Source: Bacilli bacterium
Lineage (GTDB): Bacteria; Bacillota_I; Bacilli_A; RFN20; CAG-826
Direction: 5' to 3'
NCBI GenBank assembly: GCA_017429285.1
Contig: JAFRPF010000028.1
Coordinates: 1 to 61,845, forward strand
DNA length: 61,845 bases
The position numbers were made by a program, and so were the translations under genes. Below are positions 17,628 through 26,746 of this stretch, piece after piece. Within the stretch, counting starts at the first letter, position 1. Every line of letters starts with the position of its first letter. The notes under the pieces are model-generated. The model was given only the letters and a program-made list of their open reading frames with translations. It was not told the DNA's origin and made no database searches.

Positions 17628-18293
17628 ATGACATTAAAAACCCCATTTATTTTTATTACTTCTGGTCAACTAGCTTTCTTCATCGTTGTGCCGACAGTTA
17701 TTTTAATTGTGGCAGGTTTTGCGCTTTATTTTTTATTTAGAAGCAGAATGATTAAGAAAGATTTTAAATATTTTTACTATAAACGTCTTTATCGTTTAGC
17801 GATGGATAAGGATTATTATTTAATCAACAATTTCATCTTTAAAATTGATGATTCTCACGTTGGAAGAATCGATCATATTCTTTTTGGCGATAAATATATT
17901 TATTTAATTAATGATTCTTATTTCGATGGCGATATTGAAGGAAAAGAGAACGATAGATCGTTGATTTTAATAAATAAAGTAGGTAAAAAATATTACGTTG
18001 ATAATCCAATTATTGATAACCGTAATATCTTAACTAAACTTGCGATAGTAACCGGAATTGATAAATCATTATTGATATCAATTTCTTTAATTAATGATAA
18101 TTGCCATAGTGGTGTGATCACTTCTTCTAAAGCCTCTTACATTATTCAATCTAATAAGATGAAATATTTAATAAAAGCGATTGAATCTCGTCCAATTGGT
18201 AAAATAAACGCTAAAGAACTTGCTAATGCTGTAAAAGCTATTGATAAATTAAATCGTAGAAAGAGAAACACTAATGTCAAAGAAAATCATTAA
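17628..18293 (+). CDS. Membrane-anchored NERD-like protein
   Basis: 221 residues with one N-terminal membrane helix (about 12-38). The core IDHILFGDKYIYLINDSYFD (near residues 80-100), followed by DGDIEG, resembles the NERD nuclease-related domain, where an Asp-His pair precedes a strand and a G-x-I-x-G turn. The catalytic E-x-K of active NERD nucleases is replaced by INDSY, so it may be inactive. TATAAT at 17613-17618 puts the transcript start within a few bases of the ATG (leaderless). Its last 20 bases overlap the next gene. Confidence 0.6.
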   Translation: MTLKTPFIFITSGQLAFFIVVPTVILIVAGFALYFLFRSRMIKKDFKYFYYKRLYRLAMDKDYYLINNFIFKIDDSHVGRIDHILFGDKYIYLINDSYFDGDIEGKENDRSLILINKVGKKYYVDNPIIDNRNILTKLAIVTGIDKSLLISISLINDNCHSGVITSSKASYIIQSNKMKYLIKAIESRPIGKINAKELANAVKAIDKLNRRKRNTNVKENH

Positions 18294-19296
18294 GGATGCG
18301 ATTAATACTTATAAGATTGCGCTATTATCATCTTGGATACTTGGCCTTACTACCGGTTTATTAATTACCGGCTTTTTAGCCTTAGATTTATTAATACCAT
18401 TTATTTCTTTATTAATATTTCCTCTTTTAATTTTACCGATGATATTTTCAGCGACTATGCAGCATATCATCTTTAAAACTAAAGGACAATTAACCGCAGG
18501 TAGTTCTTTTAAATCATTCGCTTTATATTTTGTTTATCCATTTAACGGATCTTTTGGGTTTTTCTTCTCTTTATTAAAAGGAGTTATCACTTTCTTCTCC
18601 TTAGAATTAATTATTTCATTTACCTTATCCACAGTATTAGAAAGTGCGACTCCTCATTTTGCGGAAAGCATTAATGCTTTTTATGACTTACTTGAAAGTG
18701 GTGAATTCACGATTGATGGATTTAATAACATCTTATTTATGAATTACGATTTGTTATTTAATTATTTCCTATCTGTTTTATGTCCATCCTATTTCATCGC
18801 TTTAATCGTGGTAATTTATTCTTTAAGTAGAAATTCCATCATGATTTATTACCGTATGCATATAAGAGTTCCTAATTCTCGTATGTATAATTTCGTTTAT
18901 CGAGATGTTTTGCGTCGTGTTGGTGGTAAGCTAAGAAAAGATTATTTCTTACTAAACTGGCCGTTATATGTCCTTTTACTTATTGGCATTGTTTCTGGCT
19001 TATTAACTGGTTATTTTGTCAGACACGATTTATTTATGATGTTCGTCTTTGCGATTTTATTCGCTTCTATTGGAGTGACTTTATTCTTACCTTTCTATTT
19101 TGGTAACCAAGAAACTTTATATGATTATTACTTTAACGAATTTCAGACTTCTACGAAAAACGTCACTCAATTTATGATTCAATCCTTACAACAAAATATC
19201 GAGTTATCAGAAGAGGAAAAGAAGACTATTGAGAAAACTTTTTCCGATCTTAACGATAAGGAAGAAAATAAAGATAATAACGAAGAATCTAAATAG
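18274..19296 (+). CDS. Polytopic membrane protein of unknown function
   Basis: 340 residues, about six hydrophobic segments (roughly 15-65, 90-120, 165-190, 230-280). The C-terminus is a charged, probably cytosolic helix rich in Glu, Lys and Asn (SEEEKKTIEKTFSDLNDKEE). It overlaps the NERD-like gene by 20 bases in another frame, which implies coupled translation and perhaps a joint role. No family recognised; the general shape is like YesL/DUF-type small membrane proteins of Firmicutes. Confidence 0.6.
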   Translation: MSKKIIKDAINTYKIALLSSWILGLTTGLLITGFLALDLLIPFISLLIFPLLILPMIFSATMQHIIFKTKGQLTAGSSFKSFALYFVYPFNGSFGFFFSLLKGVITFFSLELIISFTLSTVLESATPHFAESINAFYDLLESGEFTIDGFNNILFMNYDLLFNYFLSVLCPSYFIALIVVIYSLSRNSIMIYYRMHIRVPNSRMYNFVYRDVLRRVGGKLRKDYFLLNWPLYVLLLIGIVSGLLTGYFVRHDLFMMFVFAILFASIGVTLFLPFYFGNQETLYDYYFNEFQTSTKNVTQFMIQSLQQNIELSEEEKKTIEKTFSDLNDKEENKDNNEESK

Positions 19297-19356
19297 TTAT
19301 TTATATTGAGATTTATCATTCTTATATATAAAATATATATTGCACCTGTTAAGGTA

Positions 19357-19381
19357 ATAAAAAACATCTCGAATTGAGATG
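19357..19381 (-). terminator. Terminator of the minus-strand tRNA-Gly
   Basis: On the minus strand CATCTC-AATTC-GAGATG is followed by TTTTTTATT. Confidence 0.8.
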
Positions 19382-19392
19382 CATTATTTAAC

Positions 19393-19466
19393 TGGAGCAA
19401 GTGACGGGAATCGAACCCGCATATTAACCTTGGCAAGGTTACGTTCTACCACTGAACTACACCTGC
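19393..19466 (-). tRNA. tRNA-Gly (anticodon GCC)
   Basis: Read on the minus strand: acceptor GCAGGTG with CACTTGC, anticodon arm TAACC-TTGCCAA-GGTTA gives GCC, T-arm GGGTTCGATTCCC, CCA encoded. Second tRNA-Gly of the window. Confidence 0.95.
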
Positions 19467-19563
19467 AATTTGAAGCGGTTTTTTCAAATCGCGTAGATAA
19501 TTATAGCAAAATTAAATAAAGTTGCAATATAATTTCCATTTGAAAGATGATGAGGTAAGAAAA

Positions 19564-21225
19564 ATGGTCTCTAACTTAGAATTAGCTAATATCATATTCC
19601 CTGATGTTAAAGAAACTTTAGAGGATTTAGAAAGAAGATATCCTAGTAGAAATCTTAAAGAAGGCGCGGAAGTAACAAGGTTTGCCCCTTCTCCCACGGG
19701 ATTTTTACATACTGGATCATTATTCACATCTTTAATCTGTCGTAAAGTCGCCACTCAAAGTGGAGGTGTCTTCTATGTCAGACTTGAAGACACTGACACC
19801 AAAAGAGAAATCCAAGGTAGTGGTGAACAACTCTTATCTCAATTAAAAGTCTTTGATATCGTTCCTGATGAAGGCTATTTAGGAAATGAAGAAAAAGGAG
19901 AATACGCTCCTTATACTCAATCCAAAAGAGCAGATATTTATCGTGTGGCGATTAAATATTTATTAGAGCAAGGAAGAGCTTATCCATGCTTCTGTTCACA
20001 AAGTGAATTAGATGAAATTAGAAGTAAACAAGAGAAGATGAAACTCATCCCTGGTTACTATGGACAATTCGCTAAATGCCGTTTCTTAACTAATGATGAA
20101 AGAGCCTCCCGTATCTTAGCGGGTGAACCATTTGTCATTAGATTCAAAAGCACTGGTAATCATATTAGAAAGATTAAAGTTAACGATTTAGTCCACGGCA
20201 CATTTGAAATCGCTCAAAATGATCAAGATATCGTCATTTATAAAAGTGATGGTTTACCAACATATCACTTCGCGCACTGTGTCGATGATCACTTCATGAG
20301 AACCACAACTGTGATCCGTGGAGAAGAATGGATTTCTTCTTTACCAATCCATATCGAATTATTTGAAGCGATGGGTTGGAAAGCTCCTAGATACGCTCAT
20401 TTACCAGTCATCATGAAACTAGATGAAAAAGGTAATAAGAGAAAACTATCTAAAAGATTAGATAGTGAAGCGGCAGTGAGCTATTTCTTAGAAGATGGCT
20501 ATCCTGCTGAAGCTTTAATTATGTATTTAATGACTATTGCTAATTCTAATTTCGAAGAGTGGATCTTCGCTCATAAATTTGAACATATGGAAGAATTTGA
20601 ATTCTCCTTCTCAAAGATGTCTTTAGAAGGTGCACTGTTTGATATTGGCAAATTAAATTTCTTTGCTAGAGAAATATTAGCGAAAAAGAATAAACAAGAA
20701 ATCTTCGATATGGCTTATAACTACGCCAAAAAATATAATCCTGAATTAAAAGAATTAATTGAAAAAGATCCTCATTTCTTCGCAGAGATTATGAATATTG
20801 AAAGAGAAAAAGAAAATCCACGTAAAGATTATGAAAAATTTGGTAACTTACCAGAATTAATCGGTTTCTTTTATAAAGAAAATTACGATCAAGCGGATGT
20901 TTCTTCATTACCATTTAATGAAAAATTCTCTAAAGAAGTTATTAAAGAAGTATTAACCGCTTTAAGAGACGAACTATCCTTAGATAATGATGAACAATCT
21001 TGGTTCGCTAATATGAAAGAAATTGGTATTAAGCTAGGTTTTGCGGCAAATAATAAAGAATTTAAAGCAAATCCAGAAGCTTTTAAAGGTTCAATCGGAG
21101 ATGTCGCTGAAATATTAAGAATCTCTTTAACCACTAAGAAGAATTCTCCAAACCTCTACTACGTTATGAAAGTATTAGGTAAGGAAGAATGCGATAGAAG
21201 AATTAATAAGATTCTTTCTATTTAA
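19564..21225 (+). CDS. gltX: Glutamyl-tRNA synthetase
   Basis: 553 residues from the ATG at 19564, which has GAGGT just upstream; an in-frame TTG at 19522 lies before the predicted TATAAT at 19528-19533 and is rejected. Class I signatures: FAPSPTGFLHTGS (HIGH-type motif, HTG) and KRKLSKRLD (KMSKS-type motif). Charges tRNA-Glu, and possibly tRNA-Gln if the cell uses the amidotransferase route (no gat genes are in the window). A tRNA-Glu gene lies 32 bases downstream, which is functionally apt. The protein is somewhat longer than the usual 480-500 residues. Confidence 0.93.
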   Translation: MVSNLELANIIFPDVKETLEDLERRYPSRNLKEGAEVTRFAPSPTGFLHTGSLFTSLICRKVATQSGGVFYVRLEDTDTKREIQGSGEQLLSQLKVFDIVPDEGYLGNEEKGEYAPYTQSKRADIYRVAIKYLLEQGRAYPCFCSQSELDEIRSKQEKMKLIPGYYGQFAKCRFLTNDERASRILAGEPFVIRFKSTGNHIRKIKVNDLVHGTFEIAQNDQDIVIYKSDGLPTYHFAHCVDDHFMRTTTVIRGEEWISSLPIHIELFEAMGWKAPRYAHLPVIMKLDEKGNKRKLSKRLDSEAAVSYFLEDGYPAEALIMYLMTIANSNFEEWIFAHKFEHMEEFEFSFSKMSLEGALFDIGKLNFFAREILAKKNKQEIFDMAYNYAKKYNPELKELIEKDPHFFAEIMNIEREKENPRKDYEKFGNLPELIGFFYKENYDQADVSSLPFNEKFSKEVIKEVLTALRDELSLDNDEQSWFANMKEIGIKLGFAANNKEFKANPEAFKGSIGDVAEILRISLTTKKNSPNLYYVMKVLGKEECDRRINKILSI

Positions 21226-21257
21226 ATAAATTAGATTAGTTTATAATACTAATCACT

Positions 21258-21334
21258 GGCCCTATGGAGAAGCGGCTTAACTCATTGCCCTCTCAAGGCA
21301 ACATTCACGGGTTCGAATCCCGTTAGGGTCACCA
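21258..21334 (+). tRNA. tRNA-Glu (anticodon CTC)
   Basis: Acceptor GGCCCTA with TAGGGTC, anticodon arm TTGCC-CTCTCAA-GGCAA gives CTC, T-arm GGGTTCGAATCCC, CCA encoded. TATAAT at 21242-21247 is a likely promoter. Mobile-element debris begins right behind it. Confidence 0.95.
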
Positions 21335-21345
21335 AACGTGATACT

Positions 21346-21381
21346 AACAAGTTTTGAGACTTCAAAACTTGTTTTATTTTA
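21346..21381 (+). terminator. Terminator after tRNA-Glu(CTC)
   Basis: 12-bp stem AACAAGTTTTGA/TCAAAACTTGTT with GACT loop and TTATTTTATTT. Confidence 0.85.
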
Positions 21382-21387
21382 TTTATA

Positions 21388-21419
21388 AAATAAAAAAATA
21401 GCACCCTAATTTGAGTGCT
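21388..21419 (-). terminator. Terminator of the IS3-type transposase
   Basis: Minus strand AGCACTC-AAATTA-GGGTGCT then ATTTTTTTATT; the stop codon of the transposase lies in the loop. Confidence 0.75.
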
Positions 21420-22395
21420 TTTTGAACCATTCATCTTCAACTTCTTGAGGAGTCCTATCATCTAGGGATCGATGAATTCTTTTATTGTTATAAAAGTAAA
21501 AATATTTTGTTAAATATTCTCTAATGCCTCGTGAGTTTAAGTATTTATTAATATTAATATTAACTTCCTCTCTTCTTAGTATAGAATAGAATCCTTCCAT
21601 TGCAGCATTATCATTTGGTGAACCGGGATACGAAAATGATTGTTTTATGCCTAAAACTTTTAATGTATTCATAAAATTATGAGTGGTAAATTCTAGGCCT
21701 TGATCGCTATGAAACATCAATCCTACTGGTTCGTTTCTTATTTCAAATGCTTCTTTTATTGCGTTAATAGTGAGGTTATCGCTTTTTCTATGTGATACTC
21801 TCCATGAAAGAACCTTCCTTGCAAACAAATCAAGGATGACACAGAGATAATATTTCACCCCGCTTAGATTGATTTCTAGTAAATCACTCACCCAGACTTT
21901 GTTCGGTTCTTGCTGATCAAATTGTCTATTTAAAAGGTTTCTAAAGTAGTTGCATCTTTCTCTAATTACCTGTGGTTTCGGTCTTTTCATGACGTTTTGT
22001 TTAATTAGATTATTAGATTTCATGAGTTGACTTATTTTTCGTGCTGAAGTAATAATTCCCTTTTTCCTTAAAACTGCATTGATTTTATCGACTCCATAAA
22101 TTCTATTCGATTCTTCAAAAACGATTTTAATTTCTTTTAATAAACTTTCGTCTTTAATCTCATATGTAGTTTTCTCAACTTTATTATTAATAAAATTGAA
22201 ATATGTTCCTTTGCTTAAACGAATAACTCTACACACCTCACAATAATTATATTCATTATATTGTTCCAAAAACGTTTTCGTTGCTTCTTCCTTTTCTTTC
22301 ACAGAAGCATTAATTCCTATTCCGATATTTCTCCATATATAAATTTCTCTTTTTAACTTCTCGTTTTCGTTAATTAGTGTTGCTTTTTTGATCAT
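21406..22395 (-). mobile_element. IS3-family transposase (OrfB type, DDE)
   Basis: 329 residues with the integrase core: first Asp in WVSDLLEI, second in FHSDQGLEFT, third acid in PNDNAAMEGFYSILRREEV, plus RIHRSLDDRTPQEVE at the end, all as in IS3/IS150 OrfB. An HTH_21-like segment (YGVDKINAVLRKKGI) precedes it. It has its own Shine-Dalgarno (AGGAAGG). No OrfA is found upstream: after only about 75 bases the sequence becomes the start of an IS110-type gene. The element is therefore either OrfB-only or truncated. Terminal inverted repeats could not be defined. Confidence 0.85.
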
Positions 22396-22465
22396 TTTTA
22401 TTATCCTTCCTTTTCTTAATTTTAACTAATTGTGTTTAAATAAAGCGTGAAGCGTAAAAAAGATA

Positions 22466-22510
22466 TCAAAGCCTATTGCTGACATCGATACCCACAAAAT
22501 AAGTAGGCAT
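22466..22510 (-). pseudogene. Truncated start of an IS110-family recombinase
   Basis: On the minus strand GAAGGAGG precedes ATG and the peptide MPTYFVGIDVSNRL, then TGA. The run V-G-I-D-V-S is the N-terminal strand with the first catalytic Asp of IS110 DEDD recombinases (usual continuation GIDVSK). After GTCAGCAA the sequence changes to the region upstream of the IS3-type transposase, so the IS110 gene was cut after about 11 codons. Confidence 0.6.
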
Positions 22511-22722
22511 AAATAAAACCTCCTTCTGGATAGTTACTTTGGGCAATTCGCTTTGCTTCCCTAATGTAATATCTCAAATAGAAGGTCAATGCCTCGTCCT
22601 ATAAACAACGTTTAATAGGGAAGACGCGTCCTCAGTATGAAAATCAGACTGTCTAGCAGTAGTAAAATTATAGAGGTTCCGCGACTATTATTATATAAGA
22701 AATAGCGAATCCTAGGGGTCAA
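22511..22722 (-). ncRNA. Left end of the IS110 remnant, probable bridge RNA region
   Basis: About 210 bases without ORF directly before the truncated IS110 recombinase start, the place where this family encodes its bridge (seek) RNA. On the minus strand there is a promoter-like pair TTGACC (22722-22717) and TATATA (22697-22692), then sequence able to form an extended hairpin around 22605-22640: CTAT/ATAG and AAAC/GTTT with loop GTT, continued by an imperfect GCGTCTTCC/GGACGAGGC helix. Target and donor loops could not be read without a relative for comparison. Confidence 0.45.
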
Positions 22723-22777
22723 TCAATAATACATCCCTTGGATACATATATTGTTAATGAGATTCATAATTATATGA

Positions 22778-23134
22778 TTAGAAATCATCATCTACTTCCA
22801 GGTAATCATCATTTACATCCAGGTAATCATCATCTACATCCAGGTAATCATAATCTACTTCCACGTAATCATATATATAAATAGTTTTGCAAAATACTTT
22901 ATCTGCTAAAAACGCAATATATTTATCAAATGATTTGTTTCTGATTCTTCTTTTAACTGTCATATTTATAACGCAAGAATCTTTTTCTTTACTGGAATAT
23001 ATATAATTAGTGGATATTTCATATCCTTCCATTTTTATTTCATTGTAAATGCCATAAAAAATTCCATTCCCATAAAATGTAATCGTTATTTTTCTAGCAT
23101 GCTTTCTATGTCTTATATCAATAATCTTATCCAT
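22778..23134 (-). CDS. Small protein with a C-terminal acidic heptad-length repeat
   Basis: 118 residues, Shine-Dalgarno AAGG, starting 5 bases after the MATE gene stop, so in the same operon. The first 85 residues alternate strands and helices (KITITFYGNG, SCVINMTVKRRIRNKSFDKY), possibly an ACT-like or MgtC C-terminal-like fold. The end is four copies of a 7-residue unit DYLDVDD and variants, making a highly acidic tail. The unit is 21 bases long, so copy number can change without a frameshift. No family recognised. Confidence 0.55.
   Translation of the reverse strand: MDKIIDIRHRKHARKITITFYGNGIFYGIYNEIKMEGYEISTNYIYSSKEKDSCVINMTVKRRIRNKSFDKYIAFLADKVFCKTIYIYDYVEVDYDYLDVDDDYLDVNDDYLEVDDDF
22786..22869. 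repeat. Four tandem 21-base repeats inside the 22778 gene
   Basis: Units begin CATCATCTACTTCCAGGTAA at 22786, 22807, 22828 and 22849, differing at a few positions. Each encodes seven residues (minus strand). Confidence 0.9.
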
Positions 23135-23139
23135 AATTA

Positions 23140-24621
23140 TTAGCCTTCTAGAGATGGTAATTTTTCTTGCTTATTAAAAGAGGGTGCATTTTTACCATTG
23201 TGTTTAACATATCCATAAAACAAAATAACTGCTACAAGAGAACAAATAATATCGGTAATAGGAGTGGCCCAAACTATAAGATCTGGTCCAATAGAGTTAT
23301 TTTCTATTTTTGCGATAGAAAAGAAGATAAACATTAAAGGTATATCTAAAGCCCCTTTTCTTAATAAGGCTAAAACAAGACTTCTCCAAGGTTTACCGAC
23401 AGCTTGGAAAAATGAAATAACTGTATAAGCAACGGCAGAAAAAGGACCACCGATACACAATATTCTTAAAAATTTTGTGGCATAAGCAATAGAATTATTT
23501 TCGTGGATGAAAATACTGGATAAAGGAGCAGCCCAAATCATAGAAATAATCATAGCTACCAAAGCAATGCTTATTGAAATAGCGCCACTAACATAGACAA
23601 TTTTTTTCATTCTTTTACGATTTCCACTAGCCTTGTTATAACCGATGATAGGTAAAACGCCTTGTGTCATGCCTCTCACGGATGAATGAGCAAACATATT
23701 GATTTTTTTGGCGACTCCAATACCTGCTAGTGCGGCATCGCTTTCTGCTTTGACAACAATAACTGAGCCAATTAAAGCATCAAGAATCATATAAGAAATA
23801 TTTTCACATAAAGTCATTAGACAAGCTGGAATTCCGACTTTAATGACTTCACCAGGAATATTTTCTGTGAACATCTTTTTAGAAAATTTAATAGAAATTA
23901 CTAAATCTTTTTTTCTGATTATCATTAGGATAATGTAATAAATTAACGCGATAGTATTCGCTATCCCAGTTGCTAAAGCTGCGGCAACTTCTGGATTTGA
24001 TGGCATGATAACAAACATGAATAGAGGATCTAAACCGCAGTTTAGTAATCCCCCTAAAACAATTCCATAAGAAGCATGCTTAGATTTTCCTTGCGCTCTT
24101 AATAAATGGGAAAACAGTGTATTAATTGCTGTTGGAATACCAAATATAACTACGCAATATAGGATATATGATCTAGCGTAACTAGAAGTTTCAGGAGATT
24201 TGTTTCCTGATAATAAATTAGATAAAGGATTATTAAAAATAAAAATGCATAAACAATAAATTAACGTTGTAATTAAACAAGCATAAAAAGCAAAGCGAGA
24301 TGCATTTTTAGCTCTCCATGGATTATTTTTTCCAAGAGAACGAGATATAACACTAGAGGCACCTATCCCAAATAAATTTGATATAGCGCTTAATATCATA
24401 TATACAGGCATGCAAATAGTTACGCCAGCTACTAAGGCATTCCCTAATTCCTTATCTGCCATGTTATTAGCGGCTAATCCAATAAAGAATGTATCGGTGA
24501 TATTATAGATGACAAGAATAAGCTGCCCGATAATAGAAGGGATAGCTAAACTTAAAATTGCCTGGAGTACAGGTTTATTTTCAAACAAATCTTTCTTTTT
24601 TAAATCTAAATTATTAGTCAT
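23140..24621 (-). CDS. MATE-family multidrug efflux transporter
   Basis: 493 residues with twelve hydrophobic segments and an internal duplication typical of MatE: each half opens with the P-x-x-x-x-x-L-x-x-x-x-x-x-D-T-x-F pattern, here AIPSIIGQLILVIYNITDTF near residue 28. Probable Na+- or H+-coupled efflux of organic cations. It is divergent from a LysR gene across 105 bases, the usual arrangement for a regulator and its target. Confidence 0.9.
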   Translation of the reverse strand: MTNNLDLKKKDLFENKPVLQAILSLAIPSIIGQLILVIYNITDTFFIGLAANNMADKELGNALVAGVTICMPVYMILSAISNLFGIGASSVISRSLGKNNPWRAKNASRFAFYACLITTLIYCLCIFIFNNPLSNLLSGNKSPETSSYARSYILYCVVIFGIPTAINTLFSHLLRAQGKSKHASYGIVLGGLLNCGLDPLFMFVIMPSNPEVAAALATGIANTIALIYYIILMIIRKKDLVISIKFSKKMFTENIPGEVIKVGIPACLMTLCENISYMILDALIGSVIVVKAESDAALAGIGVAKKINMFAHSSVRGMTQGVLPIIGYNKASGNRKRMKKIVYVSGAISISIALVAMIISMIWAAPLSSIFIHENNSIAYATKFLRILCIGGPFSAVAYTVISFFQAVGKPWRSLVLALLRKGALDIPLMFIFFSIAKIENNSIGPDLIVWATPITDIICSLVAVILFYGYVKHNGKNAPSFNKQEKLPSLEG

Positions 24622-24632
24622 AACGGTAAATT

Positions 24633-24719
24633 GAAAAAACTTTCGTATTTGAATTTAGTCCAAAAAACAAGAAAAAATAAATAAGAAAAACTTTCAATAC
24701 TATAAAAAAAGTTTATAAT
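24633..24719. promoter_or_regulatory. Divergent MATE/LysR control region
   Basis: Two near-identical direct repeats GAAAAAACTTTC (24633-24644) and GAAAAACTTTC (24685-24695), 52 bases or five helical turns apart, suit a LysR tetramer. TATAAT at 24714-24719 is the lysR -10 box, 7 bases before its ATG. Inferred from layout. Confidence 0.45.
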
Positions 24720-24726
24720 TATATGC

Positions 24727-25611
24727 ATGGATGCAAAATTGTTAACACTCATCGAATTAAGCAAAGTAAATTCATTTACTAAAGCCGCAAAAGAACTAAA
24801 TTTGACCCAGCCCGCTGTTAGTCAACACGTCAAACAATTAGAAGATGAATTTGATGCTAAATTGTTTATTCGCTCAAACAATAATCTTTTCCTAACAAAA
24901 GAAGGGGAAATTGTGCTTAAATACGCTTTGCGTATTCAATCTCTTTACAACGATATGAATCGCAAACTAAAAGATTACAAGAAATGTGCTAATAATTTGA
25001 CAGTTGGTATTACCCATACTTCCGAGAGTAACATCGCTCCAGAAATCATGGCAAAATATTCAGAAAGAAATAGTGGATCACATATAAGAATTATTTCTGA
25101 CTCTATAAAAAATCTTTATGAGAAATTAAGTCTTTATCAGATTGATTTAGCAATAATTGAAGGAAAGATTACTAATAAAAAATTCTCCTCTATTTTGCTT
25201 GGCACCGATTCTTTGGTGGCGGTTGTTTCTTTAGATAATCCACTTGCTAATAAAAAAGTAGTTACTATTAACGATTTAAAAAAAGAAAATCTTATTTTAA
25301 GAAATCTTGAAAGTGGTACCTCGACTCTTTTCATTAATGAATTGGCGAAAATGGACGAAGATATTAACAATTTCCATTTATCTCTAGAAATGGATAATGT
25401 AGCTTCTATCAAAATGCTTGTGAGAAAAAATCTTGGAATTTCTATTTTGCCAAAGAGTGCTTGCTCTAGAGAGATAAAAGAAAATAAATTAGTAGGGCTC
25501 CCCATTGAAAATTTAGATTTGATAAGAGAAACAAACCTCGTGTTTATAGATAACAATATCGATAGAAATATTTTAGAAGACATAGTCTCTATTTATAGAG
25601 AATCAATATAA
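24727..25611 (+). CDS. LysR-family transcriptional regulator
   Basis: 294 residues. N-terminal helix-turn-helix SFTKAAKELNLTQPAVSQHV (about 16-35) and LEDEFDAKLFIRSNNNLFLT are standard LTTR features; the rest is the periplasmic-binding-like effector domain. Probably regulates the divergent MATE gene and itself. The -10 box lies 7 bases before the ATG with no Shine-Dalgarno, so its mRNA should be leaderless. Confidence 0.92.
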   Translation: MDAKLLTLIELSKVNSFTKAAKELNLTQPAVSQHVKQLEDEFDAKLFIRSNNNLFLTKEGEIVLKYALRIQSLYNDMNRKLKDYKKCANNLTVGITHTSESNIAPEIMAKYSERNSGSHIRIISDSIKNLYEKLSLYQIDLAIIEGKITNKKFSSILLGTDSLVAVVSLDNPLANKKVVTINDLKKENLILRNLESGTSTLFINELAKMDEDINNFHLSLEMDNVASIKMLVRKNLGISILPKSACSREIKENKLVGLPIENLDLIRETNLVFIDNNIDRNILEDIVSIYRESI

Positions 25612-25736
25612 TTCGTATAAACTATATTTATTTTAAATAAGTATAACTTTAATAAAAAAACTGAAAAACTTTGATACCCGTTAATGTAATTTTGAGAAAA
25701 GACTTATCGAAAAAGTCCCAAAATTATCAAATTTTT

Positions 25737-25787
25737 AGCATTTTCGGTGTTAGAGATATGTCTTTTAAGCATTTTTCGTGTTAGAGA
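25737..25787. repeat. Two 20-base direct repeats, 31 bases apart
   Basis: AGCATTTTCGGTGTTAGAGA (25737-25756) and AGCATTTTTCGTGTTAGAGA (25768-25787), just before the first copy of the dispersed terminator repeat. The rest of the 279-base gap after lysR holds no ORF that I can support. Confidence 0.7.
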
Positions 25788-25788
25788 A

Positions 25789-25836
25789 GGCCAACTTGAT
25801 TAAATAGGATTGATACAATGTGTCAGTCCTTTTTTA
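25789..25836 (+). repeat. Dispersed terminator repeat, copy 1 of 6
   Basis: GGCCAACTTGATTAAATAGG then the hairpin GGATTGATAC/GTGTCAGTCC and TTTTTTA. The family shares TTAGTTAAATWGGATTGATAC; other copies at 50478, 51881, 52721, 55748 and 59363. It works as a plausible terminator and marks the boundary of accessory segments. Confidence 0.75.
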
Positions 25837-25890
25837 TTGAGTTGTATACAAAATGTAGACAACTGAAACGATATATGTTATCATATTAAT

Positions 25891-26745
25891 ATGATAAAAC
25901 ATTCAATTAGGTATTTTTTAAATAAACCAATTCGTGCTATATGGGATAGCGAATTATCAAAATGGTGGTATTCTGCCACTGATGTTGTTTTTGTGCTCAC
26001 TGATTCCAAAAATCCGAGAATATATTGGAATGCTATTAAACGAAGAAATCCTGAGTTGAATACATTTTGTAGACAACTAAAATTATATGCTGATGATAGC
26101 AAGAAATATCTTACTGACGTCATTGATGAAACAGGAATCAAGAAATTGGGAAGAATTCTTAGAAGCAAGAATAATATAGAATTTGAAAAATGGTTAGACG
26201 GCTCACTTGATCCGATTGATGAACAAAGTAAGAAAAAGGCATACGGTTTTTATAAGACTGAATTGATTGAAGAACACGAGATTGGAAAGACTATTGCATT
26301 GCAAAAGATTCATGCTTATCTGTTTGAAGGACTATATCCATTTGCAGGTAAAATTAGAACTAAAACCATTTCTAAAGGTGGATTCACTTTTGCTAATGGC
26401 GATTTCTTGCCACAAGTATTAAAAGACATTGATAAGATGCCTGATAATACCATTTCGCAAATAGTGGATAAATATATTGAAATGAATATTGCACATCCGT
26501 TCATGGAAGGCAATGGTAGAGCTACCAGAATTTGGTTAGATTTACTTCTAAAGGACAGGTTGAAGAAGTGCATTGATTGGTCAAAAATTGATAAGGATGA
26601 TTATTTATCGGCAATGAAAGTGAGCCCTGTTGATTCCAAACCTATATTTAATTTGTTAAATGGCGCCTTAACTGACGACATAGATAATCGTGACATTTTT
26701 ATGAAAGGTATCGATTGCTCATATTATTATGAGGAGGAAGAGTAA
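25891..26745 (+). CDS. Fic-family protein with a BRO-N/DinD-like N-terminal domain
   Basis: 284 residues. Residues 10-95 resemble the BRO-N/DinD antirepressor-type domain ([39 protein letters not shown]). The second half is a Fic/Doc domain with the complete catalytic motif [12 protein letters not shown] near residue 203 and a flap-like region ([10 protein letters not shown]). It should transfer AMP or another nucleotide moiety to a target protein. No obvious inhibitory S/T-xxx-E-G/N helix was found and no separate antitoxin ORF precedes it. The -10 box TATCAT ends 6 bases before the ATG (leaderless). The acetyltransferase gene follows directly. Confidence 0.8.
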   Translation: MIKHSIRYFLNKPIRAIWDSELSKWWYSATDVVFVLTDSKNPRIYWNAIKRRNPELNTFCRQLKLYADDSKKYLTDVIDETGIKKLGRILRSKNNIEFEKWLDGSLDPIDEQSKKKAYGFYKTELIEEHEIGKTIALQKIHAYLFEGLYPFAGKIRTKTISKGGFTFANGDFLPQVLKDIDKMPDNTISQIVDKYIEMNIAHPFMEGNGRATRIWLDLLLKDRLKKCIDWSKIDKDDYLSAMKVSPVDSKPIFNLLNGALTDDIDNRDIFMKGIDCSYYYEEEE

Positions 26746-26746
26746 C

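Noticed and set aside
19522-19563. Longer gltX start at TTG 19522
   Set aside because: It lies upstream of the predicted -10 box, and ATG 19564 has GAGGT at the correct distance.
22786-22869. CRISPR array
   Set aside because: Repeats are contiguous without spacers, in frame inside a coding gene, and no cas genes are present.
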